A DNA stretch of 64,000 nucleotides, taken from the NCBI RefSeq assembly GCF_002933855.1, contig NZ_BFAQ01000020.1, forward strand, positions 1-64,000. The letters are read 5' to 3'. Within the stretch, counting starts at the first letter, position 1. Each line of letters begins with the position of its first letter. The notes beneath the pieces are model-generated. The model did no database searches. It was not told the origin of the DNA and was given only the letters and a program-made list of their open reading frames with translations. Below are positions 8,770 through 18,240 of the stretch, piece by piece. The stretch is from Vibrio penaeicida (lineage in GTDB: Bacteria > Pseudomonadota > Gammaproteobacteria > Enterobacterales > Vibrionaceae). A program made the position numbers and the translations under genes.

Positions 8770-9601
8770 AGGTGGACACTGCGTTCACCCAGGTTTTGTT
8801 GTTAAACCTGGTAGTGGCATAAAACCCAGATCCTTTCCGGCCGCGGTTGCCGCCATCCATCACCCTACGCAGGGCTATATCCTCTTTGATACGGGTTATC
8901 ACGAGGCGTTTTTTGAGCGAACTCGCTCATTCCCAGAACGTTTTTACGCATGGACGACGCCTTGTCATTTTCATAAAGACGATGGCATTTTGGAGCAACT
9001 GCACAAGGAAGGCATAAGTAAGACCGACATCAAGCATGTGGTGTTGTCGCATTTCCATGCCGACCACATTGCTGCAATTTGCGAGTTCGACGACGCCGAG
9101 ATTCATTGCCACCCCGACGGTTTAAACGCGTTGACTCAATCAAGCCGGGTTGGTGGCGTCCGCAAAGGCTATTTAAAAAAACTTCTTCCTGATTCGCTAA
9201 AAAACAACATTCGTACCCACTCAAACATCACACAGCCAATAGGCGATGTGTTATCAGAGGCAAACGATATTGACCTTCAATGCCAAGATTTATTTGGCGA
9301 TGGGTTGTTGTTCCTAGTTTATCTTCCAGGGCATGCTGCAGGGCAAGTAGGGTTATTGGCAAGACTAAGTAATAACTGGGTTTTCTTGTTGGCTGATGCT
9401 TGCTGGCTTATTGAAAGTTTGTCTGATAACGTCAATCAACACTGGTTAGCCAATATGCTGTGCGACGATGTGGGCGCGTATAAACGAACGCTGAACGAGC
9501 TCCGTAAGTGTTACCAACAGCTAAACCACGTCGTTGAATTTGTGCCTTCACATTGCTCCGACACCATTGACCGGTTAAAAGAAAAGGGGTGGATGTCATG
9601 A
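8738..9601 (+). CDS. Metallo-beta-lactamase fold hydrolase
   Basis: This 287-residue protein has the metal-binding motif 'LSHFHADH' (His105, His107, Asp109, His110), a later 'LPGHAAGQ' His and 'LLADACW' Asp, and a final 'VPSHCSD' His. This set is typical of two-zinc MBL enzymes such as lactonases and thioesterases. The start at 8738 has a strong site (AGAAGGG at 8721-8727) inside the upstream gene. In this operon it could release an acyl intermediate or open a lactone. Similarity to the AHL lactonase branch is possible but not certain. Confidence 0.87.
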   Translation: MSSGLKIKLFEGGHCVHPGFVVKPGSGIKPRSFPAAVAAIHHPTQGYILFDTGYHEAFFERTRSFPERFYAWTTPCHFHKDDGILEQLHKEGISKTDIKHVVLSHFHADHIAAICEFDDAEIHCHPDGLNALTQSSRVGGVRKGYLKKLLPDSLKNNIRTHSNITQPIGDVLSEANDIDLQCQDLFGDGLLFLVYLPGHAAGQVGLLARLSNNWVFLLADACWLIESLSDNVNQHWLANMLCDDVGAYKRTLNELRKCYQQLNHVVEFVPSHCSDTIDRLKEKGWMS

Positions 9602-10857
9602 TCACCTTATTGAATCATTTTATCAAAGCGCGCTATTCACGCTTTCAATCTCGCGAGCAAGTGAATGCGTGGCAACAGCAGCAAATTCAGACGCACTTAG
9701 ACTGGGTATGTGAGCATTCCCCATTATACCGAGGACTAAAAGGGCTCCCGTTGGAAGCGTTTCCCATCATCAATAAATCCTTCATGATGGAGAACCTTTC
9801 ACGAATCAATACGCGAGGGTTGGATAGTGAAGCATTGATGGAGCGAGCGCTCACTTGCGAATCGACACGCCAATTTAATAAATCTCGGGTTGGAGAAGTG
9901 ACGGTTGGGCTATCTTCTGGTACTTCGGGGCAGCGTGGGCTCTTTCTTGCCGACAGTAAAGAAAGGCAGATGTGGGCGGGCAATATCCTGGGCAAGCTGT
10001 TACCCAATGTTTGGCAAAAACACCGAGTTGCCTTAGCGCTGCGAGCAAATAGCCCACTGTATACCACCGTTAACCGGGGACCTATCCAGTTCTTTTTTGC
10101 GGACCTGATGAAGCCCACTCACGAGTGGATAAAAGCATTGGATGAATTCCAACCCACGTTGCTCATTGGAAGCGCTCAAGCATTGCAGCTTTGTGCCGAA
10201 TTCAGTGGCAGTTTTGGATCCCCAGCCATCTCACCTCAACGTATCATTTCAGGTGCAGAGGTGTTAACCCCAGCAGACAGACAGTTCATTCAAGAGAGAT
10301 TCAAAGGCGAACTTCATGAAGTGTATCAGTGTACAGAAGGCTTTCTAGCCTGCACCGATAGCCACGGGCAAATGCGCTGGAACCAAGACGTTGTCCATAT
10401 CGAAAAGCATTGGTTAAACCAAGAAAGAACCCATTATAGCCCTATCATTACCGACTTTAGGCGACGAACTCAGCCCGTTATTCGCTACCAACTGGACGAT
10501 ATTATTGAAGCAAAAGAGGATGACGGTGTATTCGAACCAATTGGTTCAATTGCAGGGCGATGCGGCGACAAACTTCTGCTTACTCGAAATCAATTTCCGG
10601 CACATGTCCTGCCAGATCTTATCTATCGAGCCATCACCTTAGAGATTGCTGATAGGATCGACTATCGAATTGTGCAAACCAACCTCAACGAATTAACAGT
10701 GGAAGCACTGCCTCAATGGCATAACAAAATAAAAGTGGCATTAGTGGCCCTGTTTGAATCACTTCAATTAGATGATGTAGCCATTGAATTTGGTCACGCA
10801 CCAAAGTGGACTCCTTCGAACAAACAAAGAAGAGTGGTCAATCTTTATGCAAAATAA
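9598..10857 (+). CDS. Adenylate-forming enzyme, PaaK / coenzyme F390 synthetase-like
   Basis: This protein has about 419 residues. A Gly/Ser/Thr-rich ATP loop 'VGLSSGTSGQRGLF' lies near residues 103-116. Later motifs ('VYQCTEGFLAC', 'VIRYQLDDIIE', 'GRCGDKLLL') follow the PaaK/F390-synthetase branch of the ANL superfamily, which activates carboxylates as AMP esters. The length suits that branch. An in-frame GTG at 9589 exists, but ATG 9598 is preferred since AAAAGGGG (9582-9589) sits 8 bp upstream and an ATGA overlap forms with the MBL gene. It probably activates an acid for the ATP-grasp or transferase step; the substrate is unknown. Confidence 0.85.
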   Translation: MITLLNHFIKARYSRFQSREQVNAWQQQQIQTHLDWVCEHSPLYRGLKGLPLEAFPIINKSFMMENLSRINTRGLDSEALMERALTCESTRQFNKSRVGEVTVGLSSGTSGQRGLFLADSKERQMWAGNILGKLLPNVWQKHRVALALRANSPLYTTVNRGPIQFFFADLMKPTHEWIKALDEFQPTLLIGSAQALQLCAEFSGSFGSPAISPQRIISGAEVLTPADRQFIQERFKGELHEVYQCTEGFLACTDSHGQMRWNQDVVHIEKHWLNQERTHYSPIITDFRRRTQPVIRYQLDDIIEAKEDDGVFEPIGSIAGRCGDKLLLTRNQFPAHVLPDLIYRAITLEIADRIDYRIVQTNLNELTVEALPQWHNKIKVALVALFESLQLDDVAIEFGHAPKWTPSNKQRRVVNLYAK

Positions 10858-11989
10858 TCCAATGCGCTTTCTTGTAACAGGGGCACGTGCGCCTGTCGCC
10901 TTTGAATGGGCTCAAGCATTACTCAAACAAGGGCACCAAGTTTACCTTTCGGATTGCACACGCTTTCCGCTAGCTCGATACACCAAAGGTGTTTCCGGTT
11001 ACATTAAAACCCCCGCTCCAAAAACGGATTTTGATGGGTATCGCGCGGCTATTTTGGAAGCCATTGACCGCTTTGATATTCAAGTGGTTATTCCAACTTG
11101 TGAAGAAGTGTTTTATTTGGCTAGGTTCATCGATGAGCGACCGAATGTGAATGGCTTTATGCCTCCGTCCGACTTACTCTATACACTGCACAACAAGAAA
11201 GACGTTTTTGGTTTGCTTGAGCATCTGCCTAGCGTAAAAATCCCCTCTACTCGATTGATCACCAACAAAAAACAAATCGATATCGATTCCAACTCAATTC
11301 TCAAACCGATTCATTCTCGCTTTGGTACTGAAGTCATCCGCGAAGTTAATACTGATGCGGTTTCGTCTATTGAGGTATCCAAACAATATCCTTGGGTGCA
11401 GCAGCAAAAGTTGTCGGGTGCATCGCTATGCCTTTACGCCATTTTTGAGCATGGAAAGCTCATTGTTCATCAGTGTTACTTCCCCAAATATTGCTTAAAT
11501 CATTCTGCCGCAACCTATTTCGAGCCTACTGAAGACGCCAGGGTGTCTCAGTTTATCGAAGCATTTGGTATTAAGCACAACTATCATGGGCAAGTCTCGT
11601 TTGATTTTATGGAGCATAAGGGTGATATCTATGTAATCGAGTGCAACCCGAGAGCAACCAGCGGTTTACACCTTATTGGGGATCTTCTTTTGTGGAACAA
11701 AGACGAATTCACCTCAAAAAGGTCTTCCTCGTTGAATTCCCTTAAGGTATCTGCAAAGCATTTGGGCGGGGTGATGTTGATTTGTGATGGGTGGAAATCA
11801 TTGTTCAAAAAAAAAAGCTGGCGCGATTTTCTAAGCACGCCTTCTACCATTCCAGTTTCGCAAATTCCCATTGCTGTTTGCGGTTTTCCACTCGGAGCCA
11901 TTGAGCTCATCTATAACGCAAAAAAACAAAAACTAAGCCTGTCAGCAGCAACAACCTTCGACATAGAGTGGAATGGTGAAATCAAATGA
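10847..11989 (+). CDS. ATP-grasp domain ligase
   Basis: This 380-residue protein has an N-terminal preATP-grasp fold ('MRFLVTGARAPVAFEWAQAL'), a central ATP-grasp part with 'SILKPIHSRFGTEV' and the metal site 'YVIECNPRATSG' near residues 260-272. ATP-grasp enzymes ligate an acyl phosphate to an amine or thiol, as in CarB or non-ribosomal dipeptide ligases. Upstream in-frame starts reach 10784, but ATG 10847 fits the 11-bp overlap with the previous gene; ATG 10862 is a third option. It ends in an ATGA overlap with the next gene. A role in forming an amide bond is inferred. Confidence 0.83.
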   Translation: MQNNPMRFLVTGARAPVAFEWAQALLKQGHQVYLSDCTRFPLARYTKGVSGYIKTPAPKTDFDGYRAAILEAIDRFDIQVVIPTCEEVFYLARFIDERPNVNGFMPPSDLLYTLHNKKDVFGLLEHLPSVKIPSTRLITNKKQIDIDSNSILKPIHSRFGTEVIREVNTDAVSSIEVSKQYPWVQQQKLSGASLCLYAIFEHGKLIVHQCYFPKYCLNHSAATYFEPTEDARVSQFIEAFGIKHNYHGQVSFDFMEHKGDIYVIECNPRATSGLHLIGDLLLWNKDEFTSKRSSSLNSLKVSAKHLGGVMLICDGWKSLFKKKSWRDFLSTPSTIPVSQIPIAVCGFPLGAIELIYNAKKQKLSLSAATTFDIEWNGEIK

Positions 11990-13059
11990 TCGGTTCAAAT
12001 GACTGGCACAAAAAGTTTTCAAAACTGCTCCCCAATGAAGCGCCAATAGACAAGTGTTGGGCTGAGTTCGCATGTTTAGAAATAGACGGCGTCGTCATTC
12101 CAAGTACAGTTAGCCAACCTATCGCGAATAACTGCTATGCCGTATCCCCTTTATCGCTCATTTCTGGCTATGCCGAAGACGAGATTCCAAAGGTGCACAA
12201 CGCACTTGCTCGGATGCTCTGTCGCTTTATGATTAAAGCCGTGGTTATGCCCTTAAAGCTTGCCAAATTAGATGAAGTGCAAACGCTAAACAACCAGTGC
12301 TTATCCACCAATATGTACAGTTCACTTTGGCGTGCCATATCGCTTAAAAAGATTCGTAATGCCGCATTAAAACTTGCTCCGAGACAAGCCCTTTTGCTGC
12401 GATCTCTCAACCCCATTCAGCACAGAAATATTATTGAGAACGCAAAGTCCGACGGTTGGGTGCCAATTGCAACCAGACAGGTTTATTTGAACTGCGATTG
12501 GTCAAACTTCAAACTTACACCCGACATAAAAAGAGACCAAAAGTTACTTAGGGAAGCTGGTTGGGAATTTAGAACACTTGAAACAGAACAGGAATGTAGG
12601 CAAGCCAAAGCTCTTTATGACACTTTATATTTAAACAAATATAGCGAACACAATATCCAATTTACTGCCCAATATCTGTATCGGATGAGTCAAGAAGATC
12701 TAATTCAGCTGCGCGGGCTTTTTTACCAAGGAAAAATGGTTGCTGCACTTGGCATGGTCATCATAGATGGTGATATGACTTGCCCTATTTTTGGGTACGA
12801 CACATCACTCCCCACTAAATTAGCCTTGTATCGCCGTATATCCATTTTCACCATAGAACACGCCAAGGCACATAGCCTCAACTTCAATATGAGTTCTGGC
12901 GCACCGCGCTTCAAAACGCATAGAGGTGCGAAGCCAGAAATTGAATACAGCTACGTTTACACCAAGCATCTAACATGGTTTCAACGCGGTATTTGGCGGT
13001 TGCTGTCCGTTTTAACGCAAACTTTCTACAAGCCTTTATTGCAAAAATATCGCTTGTAG
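11986..13059 (+). CDS. GNAT/FemAB-like acyl-N-acyltransferase
   Basis: This 357-residue protein's C-terminal half (about 165-330) has the look of a FemAB-type or acetyltransferase fold ('ALYDTLYLNKYSEHNIQFTA', 'LRGLFYQGKMVAALGMVII'), used to transfer aminoacyl or acyl groups to amines. The N-terminal half has no recognisable motif. The ATG overlaps the ATP-grasp stop. It is the last gene of the operon; no clear hairpin terminator follows. Family assignment is by overall pattern, so it is less secure than for its neighbours. Confidence 0.65.
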   Translation: MIGSNDWHKKFSKLLPNEAPIDKCWAEFACLEIDGVVIPSTVSQPIANNCYAVSPLSLISGYAEDEIPKVHNALARMLCRFMIKAVVMPLKLAKLDEVQTLNNQCLSTNMYSSLWRAISLKKIRNAALKLAPRQALLLRSLNPIQHRNIIENAKSDGWVPIATRQVYLNCDWSNFKLTPDIKRDQKLLREAGWEFRTLETEQECRQAKALYDTLYLNKYSEHNIQFTAQYLYRMSQEDLIQLRGLFYQGKMVAALGMVIIDGDMTCPIFGYDTSLPTKLALYRRISIFTIEHAKAHSLNFNMSSGAPRFKTHRGAKPEIEYSYVYTKHLTWFQRGIWRLLSVLTQTFYKPLLQKYRL

Positions 13060-13205
13060 CTAGCGTAACCGGCATTAAAAAGACAACGCCATTTATCCAA
13101 CTTGTGAGTCAACCCCCTATTCACTTTTAACCCTTCCGATTTATATTGGTGAATGCACTAAATTCGTCAGTTCAGTTGCGCATTGATCTCTTTATAGGAG
13201 TCACC

Positions 13206-14015
13206 ATGTTCAAATCAGCCACACCCATCGTGCTCACCATTGCCGGTTCAGACAGCAGTGGGGGCGCAGGGATTCAAGCCGACATCAAAACCATCTCGGT
13301 AACGGGAAGCTATGCGTGTTCAGTGGTCACTGCGCTGACGGCGCAAAATACACATGGTGTGGCAAGTGTGCATTCTGTACCTGCTGAATTTGTTGCGCAG
13401 CAGCTAGATGCCGTTTTTTCCGACCTAAACATCGTTGCGGTAAAAGTAGGCATGCTCAGTAACACGGACATCATTTATGCCGTTGCTGACCAACTTAGAG
13501 CGTACAAACCTAAATTTCTTGTCGTTGATCCTGTCATGGTCGCCACCAGCGGCGACACATTATTGGAAAGCAAAGCGGTTGATGCACTTAAGAAAGAGCT
13601 GTTCCCATTAGCCACCTTGATCACCCCAAACCTTCCAGAAGCCGTGTTTTTAACGAAGACTGAATTCCCTTCAAATGAAGACGAAATGTTGACCTTAGCC
13701 GATGCTTTAAAACTATCTGGTGCGCGTAATGCGTTATTGAAAGGAGGTCACTTGAAAGAGGATGAAAGCAGCACAGATTTATTGATAACGCCCGAAAGAG
13801 TGTTTCGATACAGTGCTAAACGCCATTCAACTAACAATACGCACGGTACTGGCTGCACATTATCATCGGCTATCGCATCTTACCTAGCGCAAGGGCACGC
13901 CCTAGAAAAAGCCGTTAGCATGGCAAAGCATTACATTACAAAAGCAATCGCTCATTCAGATGAATTAGAAGTAGGTACGGGCTCGGGACCTGTTCATCAC
14001 TTCTATACTGATTAA
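13206..14015 (+). CDS. thiD: Hydroxymethylpyrimidine/phosphomethylpyrimidine kinase
   Basis: This 269-residue ribokinase-fold enzyme carries 'AGSDSSGGAGIQADIKT' near the start, 'VVDPVMVATSGD' in the middle and the anion-hole/base region 'NTHGTGCTLSSAIASYLAQG' near residues 207-226. ThiD phosphorylates HMP and HMP-P in thiamine synthesis. Start ATG 13206 is chosen over an upstream in-frame start at 13146 since AGGAG (13196-13200) lies 5 bp before it and the known N-terminus of the family fits. No TPP riboswitch is visible upstream, and the other thi genes are absent here. Its separation of 146 bp from the previous operon suggests its own promoter. Confidence 0.95.
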   Translation: MFKSATPIVLTIAGSDSSGGAGIQADIKTISVTGSYACSVVTALTAQNTHGVASVHSVPAEFVAQQLDAVFSDLNIVAVKVGMLSNTDIIYAVADQLRAYKPKFLVVDPVMVATSGDTLLESKAVDALKKELFPLATLITPNLPEAVFLTKTEFPSNEDEMLTLADALKLSGARNALLKGGHLKEDESSTDLLITPERVFRYSAKRHSTNNTHGTGCTLSSAIASYLAQGHALEKAVSMAKHYITKAIAHSDELEVGTGSGPVHHFYTD

Positions 14016-14051
14016 GTTGATATGAGAAGATCTTGTATTAAAAATAATGAG

Positions 14052-14077
14052 AAAAAAAGCCCGCTAGGACAACGGGC
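14052..14077 (-). terminator. Rho-independent terminator of the KdgM-like porin gene
   Basis: On the minus strand a GCCCG/CGGGC stem (14059-14063 with 14073-14077) is followed by seven T residues. It lies about 30 bp after the porin stop. Confidence 0.8.
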
Positions 14078-14107
14078 AGTTTCGGACTTAGAAAAGGTTA
14101 CGGGCAA

Positions 14108-14755
14108 TTAGAAACCGTAAGAGGCACCAAATACGAATGCGTTGTTAGCATTGTCGCCTTGGTTGCGGAATTCAAAGTAAGGTTGTACACCTTTACGAGT
14201 CCATGTCGCACGAAGCTCGTGATCCATTGAATTGTCCGCACCTTCTGCAGAGTTAACCACGTATACGTTGTTGTAAGACAGCGCAACATCTTCATTCAAT
14301 GTGTAACCAATACGGTTGTCAAAACGTGTTTGATTGTCGCCATCTTTAACTGAGTGGTAACGAGTACGGTTACTCAAAGAAAGACCGTTATCGAAGTTGT
14401 AGCCAATTTTAACTAACGGACGGTACTGAACCGTTTCGCCATTGTTAAGCAAGTGATGGTATCCCGCAGCAACCCAAAGGTTATCGTTGATGCTAAACAT
14501 TTGCTCTGCACCAAGTGTGATGTAAGGCGTTGGAGCAGCATCGCCAGTCAACTTACCAACAGGGATGCCATCGTACTCAACCAAAAGCGTTGTACCAGAA
14601 TCAAAGGTATGACCCGCTTCTAACGTCGAAGTTGCTTTTGAACCATGGATGTCGTCGCTGTGGAATTGAGCGTTACCTGTTACATAAGAAGAACCTGCGA
14701 AAGCGCTGGTAGACATGACCGCTGCTAGAGCCGAAAGAGTGAATACTTTTTTCAT
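14108..14755 (-). CDS. KdgM-family outer-membrane porin
   Basis: This 215-residue protein starts with a signal peptide ending 'TSAFA|GSSYVTG'. The mature part alternates polar and aromatic residues in about a dozen strands and ends in 'FGASYGF' with a C-terminal Phe, the usual mark of an outer-membrane barrel. Size and strand pattern fit the KdgM family of small monomeric porins for acidic oligosaccharides. No pectin or alginate catabolic genes lie nearby, so the substrate cannot be assigned. A terminator follows it. The upstream region (14756-15237) must hold its promoter. Confidence 0.82.
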   Translation of the reverse strand: MKKVFTLSALAAVMSTSAFAGSSYVTGNAQFHSDDIHGSKATSTLEAGHTFDSGTTLLVEYDGIPVGKLTGDAAPTPYITLGAEQMFSINDNLWVAAGYHHLLNNGETVQYRPLVKIGYNFDNGLSLSNRTRYHSVKDGDNQTRFDNRIGYTLNEDVALSYNNVYVVNSAEGADNSMDHELRATWTRKGVQPYFEFRNQGDNANNAFVFGASYGF

Positions 14756-15237
14756 TTTAATTACCTATCTTTGTTAATCTGCACTGAATCCGTTTTGGTC
14801 GAAGAATACGTAATCCAGTTGAATTCTTTTGGTGCCTCCCTGGCTCGATTCAAATCATTACAGATATTTTTCGGAGCGCAAAACAAAACCAATTAAATAG
14901 TGATCACCATCAAAATCAAAGGTTATAAAAACCTAAAAACCATTATTATTCAGCATGTTGAACACTAAAAATAAAAAATTATCAAGCTCATTTATAACAT
15001 GTATTTTGTGCCACATCACATTCCATGCAGCATAGCAGCGACCAATACTGATCCTGGTCACATAAGCACAAGGAACACATCAACAGAATCAGGTATTTTT
15101 AGGTCGCAAGGAAGATCCATATCACATAATTCAACTCAAAAATAGAGAAGATATTTTGAGCCATACATTAGAAAACGAATGGAAAACAGCATAAATAACT
15201 CGCTATTTTCCTTAAGTTGAAGACGGTGCTTTGAGCT
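14756..15237. other. AT-rich intergenic region upstream of the porin
   Basis: A 482-bp gap between the porin start and the stop of the BIG2 lipoprotein, both on the minus strand. It should contain the porin promoter. I see no open frame with a ribosome site, no convincing 16-bp CRP palindrome and no strong terminator hairpin for the lipoprotein gene. Confidence 0.5.
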
Positions 15238-18069
15238 CTAACGGGAAGAAACGCAGCTAATGTAGTTCCCGCTGGTGTTAGATCGAATTTTTTTAAAGAA
15301 ATTCAGCATCAATTCTAACGCGTGATGTTGACCATTTGGGGTACCATCATGGTATGGCGTCCCACTCCAATAAAATGACGACGTTGGCCAGCCGTATAGT
15401 TTGTGCATGTCACCTTGTTTTCGGAGTTCCGATAATTCATCTATTGATGCTGGTTTCCAGTCGGAGCGATGATGGAAGTTGATATCTGCTAGCACTTTAC
15501 AAAACTCGTGGAACTCCCCTCGACCTGTTAACGAAGGGTTGTTCCTGAAATAAACGAAATCGCCTTTTGGTCCCCACTTTCCATCTTCGGTATGAATAGA
15601 GTGGAAATGACGACTTAGGTATGTTGACGTATCCGTACCTTTTGTAAAACCACCAATATAGTCAATCAGTGCTTTACTCGGTGTTCCCGTAAATAGTTTG
15701 CCAGAATGTTCAACAACTTTTAGGCAGTCCCCTGCCGCATTCCCAATATGGGTATCGTTAACTTTACCGCCACAAATCCGCATGGGTTTCACGGTGATGT
15801 CAACTGAGTTACTAGAGAAAGTTTTCCCACTTACCTTAGATTTAAAATCCGCTTGTATCGACGTGGTTCCAGTACTTTTGGCTGATAAAATCACACGATA
15901 AACAGATAGGATATCGGTGTCTGCAACTACCCATTTACTGTTGGCAAAAAACTCTGGAGATAAAGAGACATCCACTTTCCCACCGTCAACCATAGACACC
16001 TCTACGCCTAAACGACGCCAGTCACGTTCAACGATGGACAGCGAGTCAGGCGTAACGTGGATACTGCTCACTTCTGAGTCACTAACCGTTACTGTGACCG
16101 GATCACTTTTGATCTTACCAATAGAAGCCACGACTTGAGCTTTGCCTGCGGAAACAGGCCACACAGCGCCGCTCACCGTCACCATAATGTCTTGTGAGAG
16201 TGACGACCAAGTGACAGCTCGGGAAATATCGTTTGTTGTACCATCACTATAAAATCCTTTAGCGCGAAGGTGGATCTTTTGTTGAATCGCGCGGTATAGC
16301 TCGACATTCTTTTGTTGAATTTCAATCCGAGTGAGTACAGCCGACGTCACTTCTAATGCATATTTTGTCGAACGCCCCTGATACATCGCGTTGATGCTAA
16401 CACGCCCTTCCTTTAGCGCATTGACAACGCCAGCCGAAGAAACCGTGGCGATTTGTGTATCTTCTGAACTCCAGCTGACTTGGTTCGTTACGTTTACCTT
16501 GGTGTTGTCGCTGTATTGAGCCTCCGCGTTTATCTGCAAGCTGTGACCATTGGCGATTGAATTGTGCTCCGCTCGGATAACTAAGTTCTGAAAGGTGGCA
16601 GGGGTAACAGTAATGGTGAGAGTATCACTACTTATTAACTGCATCGATGCCGTTACATCTATCGAGCCAGGCTTTTTCGCAGTTAGTGCCCTTCCGTTAA
16701 AAGTAGCAATAGTCGGGTTGGAGGATTCCCACACCACTTTATCCGATACATCCATACTTTGCCCATCGGAATATTGACCTTGAGCTTCGAAGATTAACGC
16801 TAAGCCAGCAGGAACTTGGCGCTGAATAGGCATGACCTCTATAGACTGTAACACCGCAGAGGTTACAAAGACGTCCACCGTTACAGACATGCCATTCATG
16901 CTTGCTGTGATTTGCGCTTTTCCTTTTTTATCCCCTTTCACAAGACCTCGTACTACCTTCGCGATCTCAATGCTATTGGATTCCCAAACCACGCTATTGG
17001 TCAGATTTTTTTTGGAGAAGTCGCTAAACTCACCCAATACGCTCAGTTGCAAAGAAGTCCCAACAGGTAGAGTTTGATTCGCAGGAACAAACATCAGTTT
17101 CGTTAAGGTTGCAGCGACCACTTTAATCCCAATACCGTTACTGGTAAAAACGTTACCGTTTTCCGAATAAGACGCTGAAATTACTGCACTTCCTACCTTC
17201 TTTGCTTTAACTATTCCGCCCTGTGCGAACTCTAACACTTCTTGATTATCCGAATGCCACTGAACTTTCGAAGTAATGTTTTCAGTACGTCCATCTTCAT
17301 AAACGCTATTTACAATGAACGTTTCTTGCGTACCTAACGGTAAAGATACCTGTAAGCCATCTTCTGCTTGAGTTGAGTCTTTTGACAGCTGAATATGACG
17401 AACCTGTGGGTCTTTTACGGTCACCTCTATAGGTGCAGACAATACACTTTTCCATTGGGCTTGAACTTCCGTTTTCCCTTCTGATTTTGCGACTAAAACA
17501 TCGCGTCTAACAGATACAACCGAAGCATCGCCAGAAGAAAAAGAGACCAATTTAGTCACATCTCGTCTTTGACCATCACTGTATTCTCCGTACGCCACCA
17601 AGTTGTAATGGCTTCCTGTATAGAGCGTCTCCAAGCTCACAACTTCAAGGTGTTTTAAAACCGCATCCGTCACTTCAATCTCTACACTGTTACTAACGAA
17701 CCCTTTGTAGTGGGCGGTCAAGGTTGTTTTACCAAGCCCTTTCGTTTTAGACGTAAAGCTCAAACCTTTCGGGTTTTCGACTACCGATGAGTCAGACAAT
17801 CCCCAGGAAACACCTGAAGATACGATACTTGTGGAAGCATCACTATATCGAGCGAGTAATGTAAACTTCACTTCCTCTCCAAGAGGCACAAGTAAAGCTG
17901 CATTTCCATTCGAGGTAGAAGCAGTGGAAAGCTCTAACTTCATTAGGTTCTTAGCAACAGTAGTGGGTGTCTTGCTATTGGACGACTCTCCACCACAAGC
18001 TAAAAGGCTCAATACACCCATTAAGCAGAATAGGTATTTCAAAAAAGTTCTCACGGTTTCACTCAACAT
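15238..18069 (-). CDS. Lipoprotein with eight bacterial Ig-like (BIG2) repeats
   Basis: This 943-residue protein has a lipobox near residues 22-25 ('LSLLACGG'), so it is a lipoprotein. Eight consecutive repeats of about 85-100 residues follow, each with the pattern 'V.L..I.V....', 'ax..YSDG...dvt..V.WsS', 'i..v...G.v.a...G...i.A' and ending 'V.VT.A'. This is the BIG2 (intimin/invasin-like) fold. From about residue 760 comes a different Cys-containing C-terminal domain ('RICGGKVNDTHIG', 'DWKPASIDELSELRKQG', 'YFYWSG'-like) resembling the DUF1566/Lcl C-terminal type. A surface adhesin or matrix role is likely. It is a single gene with no close operon partner. Confidence 0.85.
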   Translation of the reverse strand: MLSETVRTFLKYLFCLMGVLSLLACGGESSNSKTPTTVAKNLMKLELSTASTSNGNAALLVPLGEEVKFTLLARYSDASTSIVSSGVSWGLSDSSVVENPKGLSFTSKTKGLGKTTLTAHYKGFVSNSVEIEVTDAVLKHLEVVSLETLYTGSHYNLVAYGEYSDGQRRDVTKLVSFSSGDASVVSVRRDVLVAKSEGKTEVQAQWKSVLSAPIEVTVKDPQVRHIQLSKDSTQAEDGLQVSLPLGTQETFIVNSVYEDGRTENITSKVQWHSDNQEVLEFAQGGIVKAKKVGSAVISASYSENGNVFTSNGIGIKVVAATLTKLMFVPANQTLPVGTSLQLSVLGEFSDFSKKNLTNSVVWESNSIEIAKVVRGLVKGDKKGKAQITASMNGMSVTVDVFVTSAVLQSIEVMPIQRQVPAGLALIFEAQGQYSDGQSMDVSDKVVWESSNPTIATFNGRALTAKKPGSIDVTASMQLISSDTLTITVTPATFQNLVIRAEHNSIANGHSLQINAEAQYSDNTKVNVTNQVSWSSEDTQIATVSSAGVVNALKEGRVSINAMYQGRSTKYALEVTSAVLTRIEIQQKNVELYRAIQQKIHLRAKGFYSDGTTNDISRAVTWSSLSQDIMVTVSGAVWPVSAGKAQVVASIGKIKSDPVTVTVSDSEVSSIHVTPDSLSIVERDWRRLGVEVSMVDGGKVDVSLSPEFFANSKWVVADTDILSVYRVILSAKSTGTTSIQADFKSKVSGKTFSSNSVDITVKPMRICGGKVNDTHIGNAAGDCLKVVEHSGKLFTGTPSKALIDYIGGFTKGTDTSTYLSRHFHSIHTEDGKWGPKGDFVYFRNNPSLTGRGEFHEFCKVLADINFHHRSDWKPASIDELSELRKQGDMHKLYGWPTSSFYWSGTPYHDGTPNGQHHALELMLNFFKKIRSNTSGNYISCVSSR

Positions 18070-18240
18070 ATCAGCACTCAGTCATCAAAGATTTAACGGC
18101 TGAATTTTAAACACCAACGGAGAACGAAAGAATCGATTTAATTGAATAAAAAACACCGTTCGTTTAACAACATAAATAGCTCAGAAAACTGACTTCCAAT
18201 AAGCTCTATTCCTGAAAGCATTTAAAAACTAAGGTTATTT

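Noticed and set aside
13060..13205. TPP riboswitch before thiD
   Set aside because: No THI-box sequence or fitting stem pattern is visible in the 146-bp leader.
14756..15237. CRP site upstream of the porin
   Set aside because: TGTG and CACA halves occur near 15014-15027 but the spacing is 2 bp too short for a standard site.
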